Shown here piece after piece: positions 1 to 9,497 of a stretch of DNA of 64,000 bases. The stretch lies in NCBI RefSeq assembly GCF_034006335.1, contig NZ_JAWDIQ010000002.1, one strand, 5' to 3'. A model generated the notes under the pieces. That model made no database searches, was not told where the DNA came from, and saw nothing but the letters and a program-made list of their open reading frames with translations. The DNA comes from Paracerasibacillus soli. GTDB lineage: Bacteria; Bacillota; Bacilli; Bacillales; Amphibacillaceae. Position 1 is the stretch's first letter. Each line of letters begins with the position of its first letter. The position numbers were made by a program, and so were the translations under genes.

Positions 1-287
1 TACGTTACTATATCGTATTCAATTAGGTTTACTTTGATTCAACATTGTTGAATACAATATATAATAAATATTCATACAATGTCAACAGATTCAGGTAACT
101 ATTTAGGAGAGCCGTAACTTTTATCCTTCGTCTAGCTACAATTACTTTATCCATTTATCTAGTTGAGAGCACCACCATTATTGATTGCCCACTAGATGGG
201 AATCACTTCTTTAGGACAGTTTGTCTTTTCATCATGTAGTGGGAGGAATACATAATTGCAGCAAGTTTTCAAGCAATTATGCCCATA

Positions 288-325
288 CAAAAAAGCCAAG
301 TACCCTGCAGATACTTAGCTTTTTA
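288..325 (-). terminator. Rho-independent terminator of ypjP
   Basis: A 10-bp imperfect stem (arms 293-302 and 312-321) reads on the minus strand as a hairpin followed by a run of T. It lies about 20 bp beyond the stop codon of the minus-strand ypjP gene. The rest of 1-346 holds no ORF or recognised element. Confidence 0.75.
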
Positions 326-346
326 GACTTTTAGATTTATATGAAA

Positions 347-955
347 TTACGCCATCCACTTTGGTGGCATATTTTTATCCCAATAAATTTCGCCAATTTC
401 ATGGTGTTGTTCAAAATTATCATGGCTTAAATGATAATGAAAGTTAAACCAATACCCTTCTAGTGGACGGTTGTCACGACGTACGTGAAATCGGGCAATG
501 TCCTTTTGATTTCGTTCATCATAAACATGAAAAATTCTCTCACCAATTCCAGGTGCTGGCTGTTCTGTTATGGCATAAAATGGTACATCATCATCTGCCG
601 CCTGTTCCAAAACCGTCGTTAATACACTTTCCATCGCCGGTAAAATATTTGCTGCAAATTCATCCTCTACTTGCTCTGCAATTTTAGGACCAAGCTTCGT
701 AACCGCCTGTTCCTTTGCCTTTTCTGTTAAGTCTTGTATATAATCATCTTTTACGAAATGATGACTTTCATCTAAATGTTTGATTTCTTCAATTTCAACA
801 GTAGATATTGCTGATACTGTTTCATCTACATTTGACTTGGATGCATATGCATCTTTATTATCCGCTTCATCTGTCACATGAAATGGCGGAACATACATAC
901 CAAGCGTAACGATAGCAATGAGCGTGACTGCAATTTTTCTCATCCAAAGTTTCAT
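347..955 (-). CDS. ypjP: YpjP-like membrane-anchored/secreted protein
   Basis: This is a 202-residue protein with a short basic N-terminus (MKLWMRK) followed by a hydrophobic segment at about residues 8-25, consistent with an uncleaved signal anchor or a signal peptide. The rest is acidic and soluble, with an aromatic, His-rich C-terminus (FNFHYHLSHD at about 170-179). Length and the MKLWMRK start fit the Bacillus YpjP family, whose function is unknown. The gene stands alone and ends at the terminator at 288-325. There is no sign of truncation. The family call is from recall of the B. subtilis protein and is fairly secure; no activity can be inferred. Confidence 0.75.
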   Translation of the reverse strand: MKLWMRKIAVTLIAIVTLGMYVPPFHVTDEADNKDAYASKSNVDETVSAISTVEIEEIKHLDESHHFVKDDYIQDLTEKAKEQAVTKLGPKIAEQVEDEFAANILPAMESVLTTVLEQAADDDVPFYAITEQPAPGIGERIFHVYDERNQKDIARFHVRRDNRPLEGYWFNFHYHLSHDNFEQHHEIGEIYWDKNMPPKWMA

Positions 956-1134
956 GATATAACCTTCTTTATCGCATTTTCAATTCCTTCATGTAAAATT
1001 ACTATATAAAACATATGATAATCAAGATTCAGACTGTTCTATCTACACTATACTTCTATTTTAACACGAAACGCTAGAAAGTCTATCATACTTTAAGTCT
1101 AATTTTCAATGATATTTTACCAGGAATTAATTTA

Positions 1135-4100
1135 TCATGCTATATCTTCTTGGGGCAATTCCTTTTTCTCTTTCTTTCTAGTAAATATTTTCTTTAATCC
1201 GCTTTCCATATGTTCAAACAATAAATAAATAGCAGGTATCAATACTAATGTGATGCATGTTGAAAACAGTAGTCCAGATATAATGACAACAGCTAGTGGT
1301 GATTGATAGCCACTTGATGCTCCAGTAGCGAAGGCGAGTGGAATCATCCCACCTACAGTTGTTAATGTTGTCATAAAGATTGGACGAATCCGATCTTTAC
1401 CCGCCAATACGATTGCTTCATTTGTATGCATACCTTGTGCACGCAACTGCTTCACGCGATCAATAAGAAGAATACCGTTATTTAACACGATACCAATTAA
1501 CATAATAACGCCAATTCCAGATAAAATATTTAACTCCTTTTGCGTGATAAATAATCCTACGATTACTCCTGTTATCGTGATAGGAATGACGGATAATATG
1601 ATAATGGGATGTTTTATACTATTAAACTGCACTGCCATGACAAGAAAAACAAGAAATAATGATACAGCAAAGATAACGAGCAAATCAATAAACGCATCTT
1701 GCTGTGCCTCTAGTTCACCAGCTAACGAAACCGTGTAACCATCTTCAACTTCCATATTCTTTAATAACGCTTGAACATCACGATTCACAGCACCCAAATC
1801 CCTATCTTCAATATCTGCCATTACTCGAACATACCTTTCACCATCTTGGCGTTCTATCGTTGTTGGAGTCGTAACTGGCATTAAAGAAATATAGTTTGCT
1901 AATTTTTTAGGACCTATCGCTGTATTAATTTCATAATCTAACAATGTAGATTGTTTCGTAATAGCTTGATTTGCCTTTAAATTAATCGGCTTTGCTAGGC
2001 CATCTTTCACCAATGAACCTACTGGAACATGTTGAAATAAAAATGTCATTTGCTGTTGCACATCCGTCTTGGATATATGATCCTTTTGTAAATTCACTTC
2101 ATTCCATTGCACGAGTAATTCCTCAGAAAAATGATTTGCATCAGACACGACTGAACGAATCCCGTTTATGTTTTGTAGTTCTGCTGTAACTTGTTTACTA
2201 ACTTCTACCAAGCCGGCTAGACTTTCCCCACTAATTGTTAACTGCACCGGCAAACCAAATGTACCTTCCGTTGAAGATAGTACATTTACAATTGGGTAAT
2301 CCTTTTCCAATTGCCGCAAGGAACGCATAATTTCTTCATTTACTTTTACTTGTTCCATCGTTTGTTCGTCTTCAGGCGTCATATTAATAAGCGTAATGAG
2401 CATATCATCATTATCAATCACTAAATCATACGCGACATCCGTAATATTTTGTAATTGCTCATGAACTTCTAAAGCAATTTCCTTCCGTTGCTCCGGCGCA
2501 ACTCCTGGCTCCAACTCAATCATCACTTCCGCATAACGGTTAAAAATATCTGGCATAACAGTCATTGGAATTTTTGTTACAAGTAAAAAGGAACTAATAA
2601 AAACAGCAAAGAACAGCGTAATAATCCCAACACTACGGCGTCTTTTCTTTGTAATCCATGCAATGAGTTGACCGTATCGATAAATAATTCCTCTATTTTG
2701 CTTCGTTTTCTTTACTTTTACTTTGAGGAAATTCTCTGCTAGCGCAGGAATCCATGTAAAAGCAATGACGACCGAACAAACTAATGTTAAAGCAATCACA
2801 ATAGCTAATACAAATACAATTTGCCGACATCATCATCTAAAATCCCGATTGGAAGAAAGACGACAATTGTCGTTAACATGGATGAAATAACAGCGGTAAA
2901 TACTTCCTTTGTACCACTAATTACCGCAGTTTTATTTGGTATGCCTTGTCGCTTTTTCTTATAGATAGATTCCAAAACAACAATAGACGCATCTACCAAC
3001 ATACCAATCCCAAGGCCTAAGCCAATTAAACTTGCTAGGTTTAAACTATAACCAAACAAATTCATCATCAGCATTGTTAATAAAATAGACGCCGGAATTG
3101 ATAAACCGATAATCATTGTCGCCCGTATATTTCGCAAAAATAGCAGGAGCACGATAATCGCAATAACACCACCAATTAATATGTTATCCACCACGCCATC
3201 AATGGCATTACGAACATAATCAGCTTGACTCACGATTTCTCCGACTTGCATATTTTCAAGTAATCCTTCCTGCTTTATTTTACTAATTTCTGTTCGTACT
3301 GCTTCAGACATGTCAAGTTGCGTATAATCCTTCGTCCGGCCAATTTGTAATAAAATAAAATCAGTATCTCCATTCCGCCAAGCAACTTGACTTTGTTCAT
3401 TCGTTTCTTCTGTTATCGTTGCAATTTCTGCTAACTTTTTTGTACCTTCATGATAGGGTATATTTATATTTTTAATATCCGCTATGGATTTAAAAGTTGT
3501 GTCTAATCGAAGTGTTGGTTTTCCCGTTTCTTTGGTGAGTGTACCAATAGATGTACTTGTGTTCGTCTGTTGAATTGCTGAGGTAATAAAGTTGGTTGGA
3601 TTCCGAATTCATTCATCTTTTCTACATTTAACGAAATAACAATTTCTTTTTCTTCTGTTCCTACTAGTAAAACTTCCCGAACTTGTGGTAAATCTTCTTA
3701 CCGCTTCTTTACGACTTGATTAGCAAATTCACTCATCTCTACCATTGTTCCCCCGGTAATATCCATATAAAATTCATACGGATTATCCGTGGATACTTGC
3801 ATCACAAAAATGTCATTGACCTGTGGAATCTGTTTTGCCAAGCTACTTACTTCTGACTGAAGCTCTTTTGTAACCTCATCTCCCTTTCCACTATCAATCT
3901 CAATGGTGAATGAAGTCCCTCTCGTTGTAGATGATGATTGATAACTTTTAACTCCCGCTACGTTTGTCAGCATTTGCTCGGTCGGTATCGTCACAAGTTG
4001 TTCCACATCCGTTGCAGGTAATTCATCTGTATCAATCATTACAATCGCTTGATCAAAATCAATTTTCGGAAATAACTCCACATCCATTTTCATCGTCGCA

Positions 4101-4174
4101 TATGTACCTAACAAAAAAATAAACCCGACAAGCAAACCAATAATCTTTTTTCTTTTTAATAAAAACTGTAACAA
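1135..4174 (-). CDS. RND (AcrB/SwrC-type) efflux permease, frameshifted
   Basis: Three consecutive minus-strand fragments add up to about 1013 codons, the normal size of one RND-superfamily transporter. The N-terminal fragment has TM1 and the start of the porter domain. The middle fragment carries TM segments with a GMLVDASIVVLE motif, the RND TM4 segment with its proton-relay Asp. The last fragment holds the second porter domain and the final TM bundle. Reading-frame breaks lie near 3700, 3590 and 2805. The first in-frame ATG at 4201 is upstream of the ribosome site; a GGGGGAGGG sequence sits just before a TTG at 4174, which is the likelier start. No membrane-fusion partner is adjacent, as is usual for Gram-positive RND proteins. 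The substrate is unknown; such pumps export drugs, lipids or lipopeptides. The breaks are probably sequencing errors. Confidence 0.8.
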
Positions 4175-4274
4175 ATTGGACCCTCCCCCTCGACAGATCA
4201 TGCCAATTATAATATATTCCTTCTGTAATTGAAATAAATTTTCTAATTATTATTATATTTCTTATTTGATAAAC

Positions 4275-4372
4275 TAAAAAAAGCCTCAAGCACGTGAACT
4301 GCCTCCCAACTGTTAAATGGTGCCTAACAATGGAGATGGTAGTTCAACTTATGCCTGAGGCTTTACTTTTTT
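4275..4372 (-). terminator. Compound hairpin/terminator downstream of codA
   Basis: The outer arms 4281-4292 and 4352-4363 form an 11-12 bp stem, with a T-run on the minus strand past the 4281 side, so it terminates codBA. Nested inside is a second inverted repeat, TGAACTGCCTCCCAACTGTT at 4295 against its imperfect reverse complement ending at 4346. The inner arms resemble terminal repeats of IS3/IS150-type elements, but no transposase is present. Confidence 0.7.
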
Positions 4373-4373
4373 A

Positions 4374-5639
4374 TTATGCACGATTAAAATGAACGGCTTC
4401 TTTGTCAGCTATGAAAATATGCGTTTCGCTCGGTTTTGTTTGTGCAATCATTTTTCCATTTCTAAAGGAATATAGCACAGCTGCCTGTTTTCGAATTGCC
4501 TCGTAACTATTCTCAGCATCTAGTACAATAAAGTTTGCTGCCTTTCCTTCTTCGATACCGTATTCATCCATTACTTGCAAAGTCTTCGCACTGTTTGTTG
4601 TTACCAAATCAATAGATTGCATGATTTCCTCATAACCCATTAGTTGCGCAGCATGAATTCCCATATGCACGACTTGCAACATATTACCAGTTCCTAGTGG
4701 ATACCACGGATCGAAAATATCATCATGACCAAAACAAACATTTCTTCCCGCTTGCAGTAGTTCTTTCACTCGTGTTAACCCACGTCGTTTTGGATACGTA
4801 TCAAATCGCCCTTGTAAATGAATATTAACTAATGGATTGGAAACAAAGTTTATATCAGATAAGTGAAGTAAGCGAAATAACTTTGATGTGTATGCGCCAT
4901 TATACGAACCCATCGCCGTAGTGTGACTAGCAGTTACCCGCGCACCCATTCCGCGTTTATACGCTTCTGCAGCAACTACCTCTACAAAGCGCGACTGTTC
5001 ATCATCGATTTCATCACAATGAATATCTACCGGCTTATCATATTTTTCAGCTAAATCAAATGCTACCTTTAGTGAGTTCACGCCATCTTCTCTCGTAAAC
5101 TCGTAATGTGGAATGCCACCAACAACATCCGCGCCTTGCTTCAATGCCTCTTCTAATAATTCCGCTCCATTCGGATAAGATAAAATACCTTCTTGCGGAA
5201 ATGCGACAAGTTGTAATGTGATAACATCTGCCAATTCTTCCTTTACTTCCAATAGGGCCTGCAGTGCAGTTAGTTCTGGATCTGTCACATCAACATGTGT
5301 CCGTACATATTGAATACCTTGGGCAATTTGCCAGCTCAATGCTTGTTTTGCACGATTTTTAACATCTTCTTTTGTAATTGACTTTTTTCGTTGTGCCCAG
5401 CGTTCAATTCCTTCAAACAACGTCCCGCTCTTATTCCACTCCGGCTCGCCCGCTGTTAGTGTCGTATCAAGATGAATATGTGGTTCAATAAATGGTGGAA
5501 GTACTAGTTTTCCGTGCAAATCCAATACATCCTTTTCTTCAAATTCCCCTTGGAAAATACGCACAATCTTTCCATTTTGAATTTCTATATGCCAGTTACC
5601 AGTTCTATTTTGCAATGTTGCATTTTTTATAATCATCAT
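4374..5639 (-). CDS. codA: Cytosine deaminase
   Basis: CodA hydrolyses cytosine to uracil and ammonia in the cytoplasm, feeding pyrimidine salvage. The protein (about 421 residues) shows the amidohydrolase metal motif HIHLD at residues 54-58, then HCDE, SHTTAMG and GHDDIFDPWYPLG in the order expected for the family. Two ATGs (5639 and 5636) follow an AGGAG site at 5 and 8 nt; the in-frame GTG further upstream overlaps the ribosome site and is unlikely. It follows codB by 27 nt, so the permease and the deaminase form one operon. The PyrR-type leader upstream implies repression when pyrimidine nucleotides are plentiful. Intact, typical length, no oddities. Confidence 0.95.
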   Translation of the reverse strand: MMIIKNATLQNRTGNWHIEIQNGKIVRIFQGEFEEKDVLDLHGKLVLPPFIEPHIHLDTTLTAGEPEWNKSGTLFEGIERWAQRKKSITKEDVKNRAKQALSWQIAQGIQYVRTHVDVTDPELTALQALLEVKEELADVITLQLVAFPQEGILSYPNGAELLEEALKQGADVVGGIPHYEFTREDGVNSLKVAFDLAEKYDKPVDIHCDEIDDEQSRFVEVVAAEAYKRGMGARVTASHTTAMGSYNGAYTSKLFRLLHLSDINFVSNPLVNIHLQGRFDTYPKRRGLTRVKELLQAGRNVCFGHDDIFDPWYPLGTGNMLQVVHMGIHAAQLMGYEEIMQSIDLVTTNSAKTLQVMDEYGIEEGKAANFIVLDAENSYEAIRKQAAVLYSFRNGKMIAQTKPSETHIFIADKEAVHFNRA

Positions 5640-5666
5640 TACCACTCCTACTTTACTTATTTCACA

Positions 5667-6949
5667 CTATCCTTGAACATGTGCAGGTTTTGTTTCCTCC
5701 ACTTTATTTAACTGCATGCGATTCCCAGCAAACTTACGTACAAGTATTGTGCCTACTACATGCACAAATGCCGATCCAAGCAATGCATTAATTGGAGGTA
5801 TTCCTGGTATAAATTGTGCAGCACACACACCTAAACCCCAAGCAATTATTGCTATCCAATTTATCTTTTTATGTTTTACTTCAGCAAATGGTGTATAATT
5901 CCCTCGGTTTAATATAAAGAAATCCGCTAAAATAATTGCACCAATTGGTGGTAATGCTGCTCCTAAAATATTTAACCAACCGACAAAGTTGTTGTATAGC
6001 CACATTGCAGCAAGTGTCCCAAGAATTCCATTAAACACGACAAGCTTTTGCTTTGGAATCTTTGTAATGTTTGATAAACCTAATCCAGAAGCATAAAGCG
6101 CATTATCATTCGTCGTCCAAATATTTAAGCCGAGAACAATAATTGCCGGAACAATCAACCCTTGGATAAACATCACTTCGGATACATCCGCTTGTCCAGT
6201 TGCAATCGCACCGATCGCACCGAAAACAAACATCAGTGAGTTTCCAATAAAAAATGCAATTACAGTTGAAATAACCGCAGATTTTTTCGTATTTGCAAAT
6301 CGTGTGAAATCCGGTGTTAGCGTTCCAGCACTAATAAATGAGCCAATACAAATTGTTAAAGCTGCAGCAAGCCCCATCATTTCTGACGGTTCATAGTTTA
6401 GTAGACCTTGCATGCCACCAACTGATTCTGTCGCTTTGAAAACAGATGTTGTCCCTAAAATTGTAATAAGTGGTACAGCAATAAAACTAATGATAGCCAA
6501 TGCCTTCATACCAAAAAATGCGGTGATCGACATAAGCACACCCGCGATTGCAATTAATACATACGTATCAATTCCTGTTACCTTATGAACCGGAACAGCA
6601 AACATTGCTACCCCTACACCAAACCATCCAATCTGTGTGAACGCGAGCATAAAGGAAGATAAATAGGATCCCTTTTCTCCAAAAGCATAGCGAGCAAGTA
6701 AGTGTGTGGACAATCCAGTTTTAGCAGCCATATATGCAAGTGCACCTGTATAAGCACCTAAAATAAGGTTACCTACTAAAACAATCCCCATAAATTGTAT
6801 AAAGGTTAACCCCTCACCAAGTGTTCCCCCAACCACATACTCGCCGAGAAGAATGTCAACCCTAACATAACCACTAACATCCGCCAAAATCCATGTCTAC
6901 TTGATTGGGGTACAGCCTCCAATGAGAACTCTTTATCTACTTTTTTCAT
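5667..6949 (-). CDS. codB: Cytosine permease (NCS1 family), one frameshift
   Basis: This is the cytosine importer of the nucleobase:cation symporter-1 family, with about 12 TM segments. The long open frame (from 6887) lacks the true N-terminus: a good AGGAGG site precedes an ATG at 6949, and the first 40 codons in that frame encode MKKVDKEFSLEAVP..., ending FFSASMW, the expected CodB start and TM1. They join the main frame through one missing base near 6838 in a GGTTGGGG stretch. The complete protein would be about 427 residues, matching the family. It is the first gene of codBA, directly behind the PyrR-type attenuator. Confidence 0.9.
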
Positions 6950-6997
6950 ACCAAATTCCTCCTCTATTTGAATTTGGTACCATGGTAGCTTGACTAC

Positions 6998-7141
6998 ATA
7001 AAAAAACAGGCTATTTGCCGTGTTCCGACAAGTAGCCTGTTTTTACCGTGAATATACGATATTTCCCCCACTAAGCACGTAGGTCAAATATCGCTTCACT
7101 CATCCGCTGCCCTTGTCAGCCTCACAGGACTGATTTAAAGG
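6998..7141 (-). promoter_or_regulatory. PyrR-binding attenuator leader of codBA
   Basis: On the minus strand the leader carries a PyrR binding loop at 7141-7111: a CCTTT...AAGG stem closed over a TCCTGTGAGGCTGA core, matching the UCCAGAGAGGCU-type consensus of pyr operons. It is followed by a strong terminator at 7044-7000, an AACAGGCTA stem followed by seven T residues, about 50 nt before the codB start. Family knowledge: UMP-bound PyrR binds the anti-antiterminator and promotes termination. This places codBA under pyrimidine control. Confidence 0.85.
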
Positions 7142-7165
7142 TACCAATATTTAATTTCCTAGATT

Positions 7166-7194
7166 AGTATTTCAAAAAATGATAAACTTGTCAA
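7166..7194 (-). promoter_or_regulatory. SigmaA promoter of codBA
   Basis: TTGACA (7194-7189) and AATACT (7171-7166) are separated by exactly 17 bp on the minus strand, just upstream of the PyrR leader. Transcription would start near 7160. Confidence 0.75.
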
Positions 7195-7285
7195 CAGTTT
7201 TTTTCAAGCACACTTCTCATGGATATTGGAGATATCATTACGATTTATACTTATAAACAAATGTAAATGGGAGTTTTTATGCAAA

Positions 7286-7312
7286 TAAAAAAAGCGCCAC
7301 ACGACGCTTTTA
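7286..7312 (-). terminator. Terminator of the 7326-7814 gene
   Basis: A short AAAAGCG/CGCTTTT stem with an 8-nt loop is followed by a T-run on the minus strand, 15 nt beyond the stop codon. Confidence 0.7.
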
Positions 7313-7325
7313 TCGTACTCTCAGT

Positions 7326-7814
7326 TTATCTCCATTTCAAAATAATCAATAGCTGACAACAATCCGCATCCTGACTCGTCTTTGACTCAAATTTTACACG
7401 CAAAGAATCTGGATTAAAGTGAACTTCTGATGCTGAATCTGCACCGGTTGATTTAATTAACCGAAGCACCTCTTCTGTTTTAGATTCCTGGGCAGCGGTC
7501 ATCACCTGTTTTCCAAACTCTAATGAACTAGCAAACCGATTTAAAACAAGCGTTGCATCTTGCATTAACTTTCTTGAGATATTCGCCGACTCATGCAAAA
7601 GTTTTGGATCAACTTCTGGAAATTGCCGTTGCGTCTCCGCATACATAGTTGTTCTTTGGGGATACGCACAATCCTTTCTATACACATGTGGATAATCTAT
7701 ATATTCATTTCTTCCACAAGAGATTAAAGAATGAGGATTGTCATAACAGCGGTATGGATAAAATGCTGCTCCCCATATTACGGGAACATAGTAACCATTA
7801 TAAAACGTATTCAT
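7326..7814 (-). CDS. Hypothetical protein, Tyr/Pro-rich N-terminus
   Basis: I do not recognise this family. From the preferred ATG at 7814 (GGGGGA seven bases upstream) it encodes 162 residues. The first 60 are rich in Tyr, Pro, Asn and Cys (MNTFYNGYYVPVIWG), a composition seen in spore-coat-associated proteins. Residues 65-130 look helical. The C-terminal 40 residues form an amphipathic beta-type stretch ending in hydrophobics (LLIILKWR). It is monocistronic with its own terminator. A sporulation role is only a guess from composition. Confidence 0.6.
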   Translation of the reverse strand: MNTFYNGYYVPVIWGAAFYPYRCYDNPHSLISCGRNEYIDYPHVYRKDCAYPQRTTMYAETQRQFPEVDPKLLHESANISRKLMQDATLVLNRFASSLEFGKQVMTAAQESKTEEVLRLIKSTGADSASEVHFNPDSLRVKFESKTSQDADCCQLLIILKWR

Positions 7815-7879
7815 GAAATTCCCCCACACGAAACATATCATACTCCTATACTATGACCTACGCGGAGAAAAGTTACGAT

Positions 7880-8904
7880 TTAAAGTTCCCATGTGAACCA
7901 GCGTCCATGTCCATCAGTTGTCCCCACAATCTTTTTATGTTCTTTTTTGTCCACAATGGAATCAATATGCAGCTTTGTATCCCACATATTATTGTAAACA
8001 TGAAAGATATCGCGCCTTTTTCCAATGAAACGAATGTTTTCAAGTAACCGATTTTTTAATGCTTCTGGAAATTGATTTGCTACATGTGTATGAAACACAC
8101 AAACAATCGCATCTTCGGAGATTTTATCCACAACTTGTGGAAGTAATTGTACACCATCTCCTTCCATGAAATGAAGTTCATCTTGATATCGATCCACTTG
8201 ATTAGCAGCCATCTGGAATAACATGCGGCGGTCTTCATGTCTGGCCAAATTAATGCTTGTAACCACAAGTAATCTTCGGCGTTCATCACATCATTAATAT
8301 GCAAATCTAGGCCATACCGACAATTTACACTTGGCATTTCTTTTGGTATGTATGGTTGCTGCTCCCCTTTAACCTCTGAAATAATATAACCGTCCTTATC
8401 GTCTCCAATCGTACTCCCGTTGTACACATAGCGATATGTATCCCACAACAATTGAAAGCCAGCACTTGTGCCGATTTCTACTAAGGCAAGCGGCTTATTT
8501 ATCTTCTCATAAATATAGGAAAAAACAGGTAATAAATATGCACAACGTCTCACTTCATTTGTTTGCACCAATTTCGTTTGTAAAAGATGCGTCATCTCCT
8601 GTTCATTTTGAAGACAAAAAGCTCGAAATACGGGATATGCTTCTACAGCATCTACTGGATTTTCTGTCATACTCGCATAGTAGTTGTGAAGTTGTTGCTT
8701 CCCTTTTCCTTTTAACAATAAATAATGTACAGCACCAAACAACATATTTGGTACAGGCTGCCCTGATCTTGTCTGCTTGCATAGTTCTAGCAAACGATCA
8801 TCACGGGAAATTTGTTTAGCTAAATGGTAGTATAATTGACTTGAATGACGACATTCCCTTTCAGCAAAGACCTGAAACGATTGAGATAAACGTGCCAAAT
8901 CCAT
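7880..8904 (-). CDS. DUF2332 family protein, one frameshift
   Basis: Two overlapping fragments make one protein of about 341 residues, normal for DUF2332. Part 1 contains the PNMLFGAVHYLLL and VEIGTSAGFQLLWD segments; the latter resembles a SAM-binding glycine loop of methyltransferases. Part 2 contains HFMEGDGVQLLP and VCVFHTHVANQFP. They join at PEHEDRRMLF through one missing base near 8241. The start is the ATG at 8904, preceded by AGGTGGGG; the in-frame ATG at 8976 has no ribosome site. Activity is unproven; a methyltransferase-like fold is inferred from the motif. It stands alone. Confidence 0.8.
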
Positions 8905-9047
8905 CGTATCCCCACCTTTTAACGTACTCTTTCCTGCATATTTCCTTTCCAAGTTTGCTATAAACATGAGAGGCATGTGAAAATTAACGACGATTGTGTC
9001 AAAACAACAATCCTTTTAAAAAACAGGCAAAATGAAAAGAGGCAGCA

Positions 9048-9347
9048 CTAAAACAATGCCTCTTCTTCGTTGGATAATTCAAGCCAAAAGGGATATGTGC
9101 TTACTGCAATTATTAACGTACTAATCAATATGACAAGCGTTGTTACAGGGCTAAGGGAGAATATTAATTTTAAAATAAACGTTATTGGCAATATCAATAA
9201 AATGAGTGTATTCTTTTTCCTTGTCTTCGCTGTCGGATATTGTGACTCTCCGCAACTTGGGCAAGTCATACTTGTATTTAATGTAAACATCTTTCTACAT
9301 GTTTGGCCAAACGTCCATTTCGTTTGGCACTGGTTACAGACTGGCAT
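9048..9347 (-). CDS. Zinc-ribbon membrane protein, cxxc_20_cxxc type
   Basis: A 99-residue protein. Its N-terminus carries CNQC, then about 26 residues later CPSCGESQY, giving two CXXC knuckles of a zinc ribbon, as in the small cxxc_20_cxxc family. Two hydrophobic helices follow (about 45-65 and 70-88), so it is a small two-TM protein with a cytoplasmic zinc knuckle. The ATG at 9347 is preferred, with a GGGGGG run 11 nt upstream; the longer frame starts at a GTG that overlaps that run. Function unknown. Confidence 0.7.
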   Translation of the reverse strand: MPVCNQCQTKWTFGQTCRKMFTLNTSMTCPSCGESQYPTAKTRKKNTLILLILPITFILKLIFSLSPVTTLVILISTLIIAVSTYPFWLELSNEEEALF

Positions 9348-9371
9348 ATGATAATGCACCCCCCTTTTCTT

Positions 9372-9497
9372 TCACCTATACACAACAAATACCGCTCCAC
9401 CAATCACGATAACTGTTGCCAAGACTGCTAGTAAAGGCCAATTGCTAGCTATCTTTTGTTCACTACTTACTACTTCCTTTTGAAAACTATCTTCCAT
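9372..9497 (-). CDS. Small single-TM protein overlapping the permease 3' end
   Basis: A 41-codon ORF begins with MEDSFQKEVVSSEQKIASNW and continues into one hydrophobic helix (LLAVLATVIVIGGAVFVV) ending YR. It overlaps the last 28 bases of the upstream permease gene in another frame. The clean polar-then-TM architecture is hard to get by chance, but the ribosome site is weak (TAGG immediately before ATG). It could alternatively be a C-terminal extension of the permease reached through another indel. Confidence 0.4.
   Translation of the reverse strand: MEDSFQKEVVSSEQKIASNWPLLAVLATVIVIGGAVFVVYR

Noticed and set aside
1135..4174. RND transporter as a decayed pseudogene
   Set aside because: All domains and TM segments are conserved, and breaks have the same form as in essential-type genes (folE, potD, metN), so sequencing error is the simpler explanation.
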